64,000 nt of DNA, taken from JAGVSR01 sp963742405. Lineage in GTDB: Bacteria; Pseudomonadota; Alphaproteobacteria; Rhizobiales; Hyphomicrobiaceae. The notes under the pieces were generated by a model. That model was not told where the DNA came from. It ran no database searches and saw only the letters and a list, made by a program, of their open reading frames with translations. The position numbers were made by a program, and so were the translations under genes. The stretch is taken from positions 62,001-126,000 of the forward strand of contig CAVUMB010000004.1 in assembly GCA_963742405.1 (NCBI GenBank). Reading direction: 5' to 3'. Positions 52,684 through 59,949 of this stretch are shown one piece after another; the stretch's first letter is position 1, and every line of letters begins with the position of its first letter.

Positions 52684-54020
52684 GGCTTGCCGAGATACTT
52701 TTCCAGCCAGTGGATATCGTACATGCCGTTCACGACGTCGGGGTGCCGAACGAGTTCGTGAAACAACGGGATCGTTGTCTCAATGCCGTCGATCACGAAT
52801 TCGGAAAGCGCCCGCTTGAGCCGCATCATGCACTCGTTGCGCGTCTTGCCGTGCACGATCAGCTTGCCGATCAAGCTGTCGTAGTAAGGCGGAATTCGAT
52901 AGCCCTGATAGGCTCCGCTATCGACGCGAATGCCGAGGCCGCCGGGTGGATGCCAGTATGTGATCTGACCGGGGGATGGGCGGAAGGTGCGCGGGTTCTC
53001 GGCATTGATACGGCACTCGATGGCGTGGCCCGAGAGCACGATGTCATCCTGGCTGAAAGATAATCCCGCGCCGGAAGCAACCCGGATCTGTTCGAGTACG
53101 AGGTCGATCCCGGTGATAGCTTCCGTCACCGGATGCTCGACCTGGATGCGGGTGTTCATTTCGATGAAGTAGAATTCGCCGTCTTCGTAAAGGAATTCCA
53201 CCGTTCCCGCGCCGCGGTATTTGATCGTGCGCATGGCGGCGGCGACCGTCTCGCCGATACGGGCGCGGGATGCCGCGTTAAGGGCCGGCGAGGGTGCCTC
53301 CTCGAAGACTTTCTGGTGCCGGCGCTGTAGCGAACAATCGCGCTCGCCAAGGTGCACCGCATTGCCGGTGCCGTCGCCGAAAACCTGGATTTCGATGTGG
53401 CGCGGCTTGGTCAGGTATTTCTCTATATAAACGCTGTCGTTGCCAAATGCGGCCTTCGCCTCGGACCGCGCGGTGGCGAATGCAACCGGTAGGTCCTCGA
53501 CGCTGGTGGCCACCTTCATGCCGCGGCCGCCGCCGCCGGCGGTGGCTTTGATGAGCACGGGGAAGCCCATGCTCTTGGCAACCTTCATTGCCTCGGTCTC
53601 GGTCTTAACCGCGCCTTCCGACCCTGGAACGACGGGAATGCCGAGGCGCTTTGCGGTTTCCTTGGCCTGGATCTTGTCGCCCATGATGCGGATGTGTTCC
53701 GAAGTCGGGCCGATAAACGTGATGTTGTGCTCTTCGAGGATCTCGGCGAAGCGAGCATTCTCGGACAAGAAACCATAGCCCGGATGCACGGCATCGGCGC
53801 CGGTGATTTCGCAGGCGGCGAGCAAGCGGGGAATGTTGAGGTAGCTGTCGGACGATGTCGGCGGTCCAATGCAGACGCTTTCGTCAGCGAGGCGGACATG
53901 CATGGCGTCGGCGTCGGCCGTCGAATGGACGGCGACGGTGGCGATGCCGAGTTCCTTGCATGCGCGCTGGATGCGCAACGCAATTTCACCTCGGTTGGCG
54001 ATCAGTACTTTGTCGAACAT
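52680..54020 (-). CDS. accC: Biotin carboxylase subunit of acetyl-CoA carboxylase
   Basis: The 446-residue enzyme carboxylates biotin on AccB with ATP and bicarbonate, the first step of fatty-acid synthesis. Motifs: KVLIANRGEIALRI, HPGYGFLSENARFAE, the glycine-rich ATP-grasp loop KATAGGGGRGMK, ERDCSLQRRHQKVFEEAPSP, EFLYEDGEFYFIEMNTRIQVEHPVTE and HAIECRINAENP. Length is normal. It follows accB by 85 bases and shares its operon with aroQ. Confidence 0.97.
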   Translation of the reverse strand: MFDKVLIANRGEIALRIQRACKELGIATVAVHSTADADAMHVRLADESVCIGPPTSSDSYLNIPRLLAACEITGADAVHPGYGFLSENARFAEILEEHNITFIGPTSEHIRIMGDKIQAKETAKRLGIPVVPGSEGAVKTETEAMKVAKSMGFPVLIKATAGGGGRGMKVATSVEDLPVAFATARSEAKAAFGNDSVYIEKYLTKPRHIEIQVFGDGTGNAVHLGERDCSLQRRHQKVFEEAPSPALNAASRARIGETVAAAMRTIKYRGAGTVEFLYEDGEFYFIEMNTRIQVEHPVTEAITGIDLVLEQIRVASGAGLSFSQDDIVLSGHAIECRINAENPRTFRPSPGQITYWHPPGGLGIRVDSGAYQGYRIPPYYDSLIGKLIVHGKTRNECMMRLKRALSEFVIDGIETTIPLFHELVRHPDVVNGMYDIHWLEKYLGKP

Positions 54021-54105
54021 ATTTCATCCGGCAGCGGCTCCGGTGGATGACCAGTCAGGAAGCGCTAAAAGCGTCCTGCTGCCAGACCGGGGGCGATGCC
54101 CTCCC

Positions 54106-54654
54106 TTATTCGATGACCGCGAGGACCTCGCCGAATTCGACCGGCTGTCCGTTTTCGAAGAAGACCGCCGTGACCGTGCCGGAGCGCGGAGCGGGGATCT
54201 GGTTCATTGTCTTCATGGCCTCGATGATGAGGAGTGTCTCGCCCTGTTGCACGCGGCTGCCGATCTCGATGAACGGAGCGGCTGAAGGTTCAGGCGAACG
54301 GTAGGCGGTTCCGACCATCGGGGATTTCACGGCGCCTGGATGCTTCGCCGGATCGCCGGCAGCGGCACTCGCCGACGACGCTGTCGCGGACGCGGCGCCG
54401 ACCGGTGCTGCCAGGTGGGAGGCTGCAATCGTCAACGAGCGCGCGACGCGGACCTTGAGGCCATCCTTCTCGATTTCGATTTCCGACAACCCCGTTTCGT
54501 TCAGAAGCTCTGCCAGATCGCGGATGATCTTCTGTTCGGGGCTCTGTACCTCGCCCTTGTCCTTACCCGTCATGGTCCGTTTCACCTTATCCGGCCGCGG
54601 GTTCTGCTTCCGCGGCGTTTTCTTGGCCGTTGACTTGTTGCGCTTTGCCGTCAC
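54106..54654 (-). CDS. accB: Biotin carboxyl carrier protein AccB
   Basis: A 182-residue protein with a helical N-terminus (IIRDLAELLNETGLSEIEIEKDGLKVRVAR), an Ala/Ser-rich linker and the biotinyl domain (VKSPMVGTAYRSPEPSAAPFIEIGSRVQQGETLLIIEAMKTMNQIPA), where the Lys of EAMKTMN is biotinylated. The GTG at 54654 overlaps the aroQ stop (GTGA). An in-frame ATG at 54573 with AAGG upstream is the likely alternative and would remove a Lys-rich 27-residue extension. Confidence 0.94.
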   Translation of the reverse strand: MTAKRNKSTAKKTPRKQNPRPDKVKRTMTGKDKGEVQSPEQKIIRDLAELLNETGLSEIEIEKDGLKVRVARSLTIAASHLAAPVGAASATASSASAAAGDPAKHPGAVKSPMVGTAYRSPEPSAAPFIEIGSRVQQGETLLIIEAMKTMNQIPAPRSGTVTAVFFENGQPVEFGEVLAVIE

Positions 54655-55103
54655 GCCGCAGATTTCTTGTCCAGAATTGCGCGGACGGCTTCGAGGGCCA
54701 GTTCGTAGCCTTTGGCTCCGAGGCCGCAGATGACGCCCGTCGCCGCCAGAGACACATAAGAGTGCTGCCGGAAGCTGTCGCGCCGAAAGATATTCGAGAG
54801 GTGGACCTCGACGATCGGGAGTTCGGATGCCTGCAGAGCGTCGAGAAGTGCGACTGACGTGTGGGTCAGACCAGCAGCGTTGATGATAATGGCCGCGGCG
54901 GCCGTGCGCGCTTCCTGGATCCAGCCGATCAGTTCGCCTTCGTCGTTCGTCTGGCGGAAGTCGATTGCGAGACCCAGTGACGCCGCCCGCGCCTTCGCCA
55001 GCCCATTAATGTCGTCCAGCGTGTCGCGGCCGTAAACCGCCGGCTCGCGATGTCCGAGCAGGTTCAGGTTGGGGCCGTTGAGGATGTAGACCGGATTTGT
55101 CAT
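54651..55103 (-). CDS. aroQ: Type II 3-dehydroquinate dehydratase
   Basis: The 150-residue enzyme dehydrates 3-dehydroquinate in the shikimate pathway. Motifs: YILNGPNLNLLGHREPAVYG, FRQTNDEGELIGWI, IIINAAGLTHTSVALLDAL, IVEVHLSNIFRRDSFRQHSYVS and GVICGLGAKGYELAL. The start is the ATG at 55103, matching family length; the upstream in-frame extension is not conserved in character. It is first in aroQ-accB-accC, an arrangement common in alphaproteobacteria. Confidence 0.95.
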   Translation of the reverse strand: MTNPVYILNGPNLNLLGHREPAVYGRDTLDDINGLAKARAASLGLAIDFRQTNDEGELIGWIQEARTAAAAIIINAAGLTHTSVALLDALQASELPIVEVHLSNIFRRDSFRQHSYVSLAATGVICGLGAKGYELALEAVRAILDKKSAA

Positions 55104-55206
55104 GGGACCGAAGAAGCAGGTGCGCACCCGAGAAGGCGGTAACGCCTGCCTACGGATCACTCCGCTGCACCGCCCGCCTATCCCGTACAACCCGGGGGTC
55201 TAGCAG

Positions 55207-55226
55207 CTTTCGTCAGACGACGAAAG
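55207..55226. terminator. Perfect hairpin between the DsbA-like gene and aroQ
   Basis: CTTTCGTC-AGAC-GACGAAAG is a perfect 8-bp stem with a 4-base loop, about 95 bases downstream of the DsbA-like stop on the minus strand. No T-run follows, so termination is uncertain. It may instead be an operator or processing signal ahead of aroQ. Confidence 0.4.
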
Positions 55227-55321
55227 TGCGCCGCAGCCGCGCCCGCTTTTCGGCGGTTGAGAAAATCGCGTTATCCGCCAGAACTTTGCGAGCGGGCGTT
55301 GTGAGACATGAAACCGACATT

Positions 55322-56161
55322 TCAGCAGTAGGAGCAACCCGACTGCCGCAGCGTGGCGATCTTGGCGGTCAGCTGGTCGAGCAGATCTTCCGGGGCGCCA
55401 CCGATAGCCTCGCTGCCGATGAGAAAATGCGGTGTGCCGGAGATGTTCATTTTGCGCGCTAGAGCTTCCACGCGTGCCAGTTCGCCTTTGACCGCTTCGG
55501 AATCCTTGTCGACTTTCAGCTTCTCGACGTCGAGGCCGAGCTTGCCCGCGGTCTCCAGCGCGAAGGCTTCCGTCGCACGGCCTTTGCTTTCGATCAGGGC
55601 TTGGTGGAGTTCCCAATACTTGCCCTGAGCGCGAGCGGCGAGTGCGACCTTCGAAGCTTCCTCGGAATCCTTGCTTAGAATTGGGAGTTCTTTGAAGACG
55701 ACGCGGACGTTCTTGTCCTTCTCGATCAACTCACGGATGTTGTGGAAGCCGCGTTTGCAATAACCGCAGTTGTAATCGAAAAACTCGACCACAGTAATGT
55801 CGCCTTTGGGATTGCCGGCCACGGGCGCGTCGGGATGGCGGTAGATTTCCTTGGCGTTCTCCGAGACCAGTTTTTTCGTATGCTCGGCTTCTTCGCGCGC
55901 GGCCTTCTGTTCCAGCGCGGTTTGCACTTCCACCATCAGCTCAGGGTGCTGCAGCAGATAATCCTTCACGATCTGCTCGATGCCGCGCTTTTGCGGATCG
56001 GTGAACATCGATGTGTCCGCCGCAACACTGTTGGAGCGCGTGGCACCACCGAGAAGGTAAAGCCCGATCGCCGCAAGCGTTGCCGCCAACATGATCAGCG
56101 CTGCACGAGATGGGCGGCCCGTCGGCTCGCTGTTGGGGATATCGGACGACGTATCAGCCAT
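55322..56161 (-). CDS. DsbA-family thiol oxidoreductase (ScsC/BdbD-like)
   Basis: The 279-residue protein has an N-terminal membrane anchor (ALIMLAATLAAIGLYLLGG), a helical stretch rich in charges, and a thioredoxin-fold domain with the active-site CGYC in FFDYNCGYCKRGFHN and the cis-Pro region ISGTPHFLIGS. It ends with an extra CSYC, a second possible redox pair. It probably handles disulfides in the periplasm. The M48 metalloprotease gene lies 72 bases upstream on the same strand, so both may serve envelope protein folding. Confidence 0.9.
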   Translation of the reverse strand: MADTSSDIPNSEPTGRPSRAALIMLAATLAAIGLYLLGGATRSNSVAADTSMFTDPQKRGIEQIVKDYLLQHPELMVEVQTALEQKAAREEAEHTKKLVSENAKEIYRHPDAPVAGNPKGDITVVEFFDYNCGYCKRGFHNIRELIEKDKNVRVVFKELPILSKDSEEASKVALAARAQGKYWELHQALIESKGRATEAFALETAGKLGLDVEKLKVDKDSEAVKGELARVEALARKMNISGTPHFLIGSEAIGGAPEDLLDQLTAKIATLRQSGCSYC

Positions 56162-56233
56162 TGTTATCTGCTCTTTTTCCTAGGTGCAGCGTCCAGCGCG
56201 GCGCGATGAAGTGAGACGGGAATGGCGCAGGTC

Positions 56234-57670
56234 TCAAGTCTGCGGTTTGTAGTTCACAATGTCGTCGGCTTTAACCCATTCGGGACTGCCCGGCTTTAGT
56301 GCACCTTGCGCCCGGCGAGCGAATTCTTGCGCCTGCTTGATGGCGCCAAAATAGAACAGGCCCTGCGCGCGCGCCAGCTCCGCCTGCGGGATCAGCCCCT
56401 TATCATAATAGGCCTGCCCCAGCATATTGTAAGCGGTTGCGTTCTCGCCCTCGCGATTGATGGCTTTGCGCAGCAGCGTAATGGCTTCCTCCAGAAGTTC
56501 AGGTTGTTTCGATTGCAGCATGCCCTGGGCGAGCTGGACGGATATCAGCGGAGCATCGTTGCCGGATAGTTGCAGGGCTTTGCGCAGGAACGGAATGGAT
56601 TCGGTCCACTTGCCGCTCTTTTGCAGGAAGTCCGCTTTCAGCTCCCAGAAGTAAGGATTTTTCGGATCGGTTTTGATCAATTGGTCGGCTTCGAACAATG
56701 CGTTTTCAAGGCCACCGTTGCCGCCGATACGAAAGCGCGCGACAGACCTGGCGTAGCGTGCAGGTATACTCTGATCGGTTGCCGGATATCGATTTAGGAC
56801 GGTCTGCGGGCTTTCAATGTAGCCGGACAGCTTGGCGCGCATCATGTCGTGACGCAGCTGCAATTCCGGGGAATCGACAACAGTATAAAAAGGACTGCCT
56901 TCCACAAGCTGGCGCAAGCGGGCAAGGCGGTCTGTCGCGACCGGGTGGGTGCGTGCGAACGGGTCGCGGTTCTGATCGGAAAACAGTTCCTGACCGGCGA
57001 AGCGTTCAAACGTCGCTAGCATGCCCTGGCCCGATTGGCCGGTGGCATTGAGATAACTGAGACCAGCCTGGTCGGCGGCGGACTTCTGCGAGCGGCGCTC
57101 TGCCGTCAGGCCGCGCATAATCACAGCATTGCCGCCGTAAAGCACGCTCTGGCCGGCGCCACCGATATCACGGCCGCTGTCGCCGCCGGCGACGCCGCCC
57201 GCGACCATCAGGCCGATACCTAGGATCTGCGCGATCAAGGCCCGTGTCTGGTCCTTGGCGATGCGGGCGCGCAGGGCCGCCATATGGCCACCAGCGATGT
57301 GGCCGGCTTCGTGTGCCAGGACCCCGATGACCTCGTTGGGAGTCTGCGCCTGCATCAGCGCGCCGGTGTGGATAAAAACATTGCGCCCGTCGACGACGAA
57401 GGCGTTGAACGCTTCATTGTTGACGATGCGGACGGCGACGCGACCACTTCCGAGCCCAGCGGCCTTGAAGACCGGCCGCGCATAATCGTTCAGGAGGTTC
57501 TCGATTTCCGTGTCGCGGATAAGGGGTAGCCCTTGTGCCTTGACGGGCTCCGGCAGCGCTATGGCGAGCGCAAACAGCGCGAGGGTCACGGCGCGCAACT
57601 GCGGCAAGGAGGACGGGCGGCGCGTCCTCCATCCCGGCAGATCGGCAACTTGCGGATTTTGCTCGCTCAT
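56234..57670 (-). CDS. M48-family metalloprotease with TPR repeats (BepA/YfgC-like)
   Basis: About 478 residues. A signal peptide or anchor (LRAVTLALFALAIALPEPVKAQ) precedes the M48 domain with the zinc motif HEAGHIAGGH (HExxH) and the downstream zinc-ligand helix around AADQAGLSYL. C-terminal tetratricopeptide repeats follow (NPYFWELKADFLQKSGKWTESIPFLRKALQLSG; AITLLRKAINREGENATAYNMLGQAYYDKG). BepA homologues clear stalled outer-membrane proteins. The start is the ATG at 57670, giving MSEQNPQ; an earlier in-frame ATG is less likely. Confidence 0.93.
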   Translation of the reverse strand: MSEQNPQVADLPGWRTRRPSSLPQLRAVTLALFALAIALPEPVKAQGLPLIRDTEIENLLNDYARPVFKAAGLGSGRVAVRIVNNEAFNAFVVDGRNVFIHTGALMQAQTPNEVIGVLAHEAGHIAGGHMAALRARIAKDQTRALIAQILGIGLMVAGGVAGGDSGRDIGGAGQSVLYGGNAVIMRGLTAERRSQKSAADQAGLSYLNATGQSGQGMLATFERFAGQELFSDQNRDPFARTHPVATDRLARLRQLVEGSPFYTVVDSPELQLRHDMMRAKLSGYIESPQTVLNRYPATDQSIPARYARSVARFRIGGNGGLENALFEADQLIKTDPKNPYFWELKADFLQKSGKWTESIPFLRKALQLSGNDAPLISVQLAQGMLQSKQPELLEEAITLLRKAINREGENATAYNMLGQAYYDKGLIPQAELARAQGLFYFGAIKQAQEFARRAQGALKPGSPEWVKADDIVNYKPQT

Positions 57671-57800
57671 GCGCAACCGTTCGCTCAGAAATGAGCCGAA
57701 ATGTCGGCGGCGCAATCATAACGCCCGACGGGGCTACCTCAGCCCCGCATCCTGCAACTAGTCAAGGGCGGGCCGCATGCGCAAGCGCCAAGGCAAAGGA

Positions 57801-58808
57801 TCACGCCGTTATGGGTTGCGGCATCATGGCAGAGGCAACAGGCTTCGTGGCCCTAGCCGCGTTCCAGCGCACAATGGCGATGGCCGATACGGCGATCACG
57901 GCGCCGGCCAGGACATCCACTAGATAATGTCCACCGAACGGCATCGTGGACAGGATGTTGACGGTGTTGAGCAGGGCAAACGGGACCAGCAGCCAGATGT
58001 AATTGCGGACCGCGTAGACGGCGATGATCGCCATGACGGTATGATAGGATGGGAACGTCAGCAGGCCCTTGGTTTCCGGCAGCCGGAAGACTTCGAAAGT
58101 GCCGTCGCGCAGAGCCAGCACGTGCGGGAGATAATCCTTGCACGCGTTCGGATCGAGATGAGCAAACGGCTGGGCCGTCGGCTGATGATGAATGCATGAT
58201 CCCAATGCAGGCCAAAGGCTTGCGATGATCACCGTCGGAATGATGGTAAGGGCCAGAAGCGAACAGAACTGGGCGACATTCTCACGATCGAGGAAAATCG
58301 CGCTGACGAGGAAGATGATCAGGAACTGCTTGGCGCCGCTGTTGTAGGCGTAAAACATGGCCTCGGGGAGTAGGGGCTGCGTGCCGACCCAGGAATGAAA
58401 GCTCAGAAAATTAAAGCCAAGCGCTGCATCTGCTGCGGCGAACGCTTCATCCTGCAAGGGGGCATTCAAGGTTTGACCCAGGTAGACGATCACCGAGGTC
58501 GAGATGGCGTAGGTGAGCAGGAAGAAATAGGCGGCGAAAAAGAGTTGCATGCCGCTCAAGACGCGGAACAAGACCACGTCGACCACCTTGTCGGAGCCGT
58601 CGACCTTGCCCTTCAAGGTGGCGAAAGCGACCATGAAAAAGATCATGCCGGCGTAGATGGTGCCGATACTGTGAAACACCGAGGTGTCCAGGCGGAAGGG
58701 CTGAGCGATGTTCAGCCAAAGAAAGGCGGTGATCGCCATGGCGGACAGTAGGGCCCAGGCAAGAGCGCCGGTGCGGCCCTGAAACTCGGTGAACTTTTGC
58801 ATCGCCAC
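57801..58808 (-). CDS. PAP2-superfamily membrane phosphatase/transferase
   Basis: The 335-residue protein has about seven membrane segments and two PAP2 motifs, FPSYHTVMAI (motif 2) and GGHYLVDVLAG (motif 3 with the catalytic His and Asp). The arrangement resembles the Aur1/Ipt1 subgroup, which acts on lipid or inositol phosphates. Substrate is unknown. It is 130 bases downstream of the M48 start on the same strand and has no obvious operon partner. Confidence 0.85.
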   Translation of the reverse strand: MAMQKFTEFQGRTGALAWALLSAMAITAFLWLNIAQPFRLDTSVFHSIGTIYAGMIFFMVAFATLKGKVDGSDKVVDVVLFRVLSGMQLFFAAYFFLLTYAISTSVIVYLGQTLNAPLQDEAFAAADAALGFNFLSFHSWVGTQPLLPEAMFYAYNSGAKQFLIIFLVSAIFLDRENVAQFCSLLALTIIPTVIIASLWPALGSCIHHQPTAQPFAHLDPNACKDYLPHVLALRDGTFEVFRLPETKGLLTFPSYHTVMAIIAVYAVRNYIWLLVPFALLNTVNILSTMPFGGHYLVDVLAGAVIAVSAIAIVRWNAARATKPVASAMMPQPITA

Positions 58809-58915
58809 TTACTCCACGACTAGACGTGTCGATGAGTAAGCGATCGAAGTAAAAACGTCTTTAATCCAATGGTTTACGCTCGTTAACCCGTCGACGACGG
58901 GTGCCGGCTTGTGTC

Positions 58916-58941
58916 CAGGGAGGCAGCGAACCGCCTCCCTG
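58916..58941 (-). terminator. Perfect 9-bp hairpin downstream of the M15-like gene
   Basis: CAGGGAGGC and GCCTCCCTG form a perfect nine-pair stem around an 8-base loop, starting 17 bases after the end of the M15-like gene (minus strand). A U-run is absent, so it could be a weak terminator or a 3'-end stabiliser. Confidence 0.5.
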
Positions 58942-58957
58942 AAGCGTTTGGTGGGTC

Positions 58958-59536
58958 TTAGCCGGTGCGACCACTACTGGCGCCGAGCGACACGAAACGC
59001 GGACCGATATCGACATGGATGTGGCTCATGTCGCGGTAGGTCATGGTGCCGCCCGAATGGTGGTTCTGGCGCAGCCAGCTGACAATGGCGCCCTTGCGGC
59101 TACCGGCATCAAAGTCAATGGCGAGGCCGTTGCGGTGTTTGGAGGGTTTGCCGCTCGTTGCGATCACAGCGCCAGGGCGGCAGGTCGAAACGATTGAAAC
59201 CGAGCCGAACTGGCCTTCAATCCGGTTGAGCAGCGCGCGGGCTTGCGGTTGCAGGCAAGAGCGCGAGGTGCCGCCAGAAGCGTAGTTCGTGAAGGAGCGC
59301 GACTTTAGCCCCTTCTTGCTCGTGTAACGCCGCGTTTTGCCATATTTGGCCGTGCGCTTGCCGCTGGCCTTGTAGGCGTTGCGATTGTTGGACTTGGCTT
59401 TGAAGTTCATGGCGCTGGAGGGACGGTCGGCTGATGCCGGACCCGTGTCGGTGTGAGGCCGGGCTTGGACGCCGGTAACGGAGAGGGCGACGAAGCCAGC
59501 GATGGCGGCTGCGATCGACAGTGAACGAGTGCTCAT
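58958..59536 (-). CDS. Secreted D-Ala-D-Ala carboxypeptidase-like (peptidase M15/YcbK-like) protein
   Basis: The start is the ATG at 59536: GGAG lies six bases upstream and the product begins with a signal peptide (STRSLSIAAAIAGFVALSVTGVQARP). The 192-residue precursor has a Lys/Arg/Ser-rich middle segment and a C-terminal peptidase-like domain: VSIVSTCRPGAVIATSGKPSKHRNGLAIDFDAG with an H-x6-D zinc-site pattern, and MSHIHVDIGP with a final His pair. It probably trims or binds peptidoglycan peptides. The same frame stays open upstream to 59758, but that stretch is not taken as part of the gene. Confidence 0.78.
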   Translation of the reverse strand: MSTRSLSIAAAIAGFVALSVTGVQARPHTDTGPASADRPSSAMNFKAKSNNRNAYKASGKRTAKYGKTRRYTSKKGLKSRSFTNYASGGTSRSCLQPQARALLNRIEGQFGSVSIVSTCRPGAVIATSGKPSKHRNGLAIDFDAGSRKGAIVSWLRQNHHSGGTMTYRDMSHIHVDIGPRFVSLGASSGRTG

Positions 59537-59874
59537 GTGTACTCCAAGTTTTTTATCGTACGACTTGCGTCGCGCTATGACATTCGAGAGAAGATCTTGC
59601 AGCTTCTGCTGTTCTTTGAAGTCTTGTCCGAGAACATCGCCCACCGTGCGACCGGGATAAGGTTTGGATAACCTGTCGCCCGTCTCGTCTTCGACCGTAC
59701 TTCCCTCATCGGCATTGGCACGGCATGCTTCATGGTCGTCGCGAAGACTGCCGGACATCCGCCAACAGCCGGGACCTTATGGTGAAAATTTGACAGTCAG
59801 TACCCCGCGTGCGTCGCGTGCGACCACGTGTGACGTCCCGATCAAACCACCTCGGAAGCTTGATAAGGGTCTGA

Positions 59875-59907
59875 TAAAAAACAAAAAAGCCGGGCGAGCG
59901 GCCCGGC
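59875..59907 (-). terminator. Intrinsic terminator of rne
   Basis: On the minus strand GCCGGGC and GCCCGGC (59907-59889) form a strong stem followed by TTTTTTGTTTTTT. It lies about 43 bases after the reconstructed rne stop at 59950. Its position independently supports the long, frameshift-corrected end of rne. Confidence 0.93.
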
Positions 59908-59949
59908 CTTCCTGCTTCTGTGCAACTGTCGCGTGTGCGACAGGTTTTC

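Noticed and set aside
59537..59758. In-frame 74-residue N-terminal extension of the M15-like peptidase
   Set aside because: A signal peptide and a good ribosome-binding site mark the start at 59536; the extension would bury the signal peptide. A small separate gene cannot be fully excluded.
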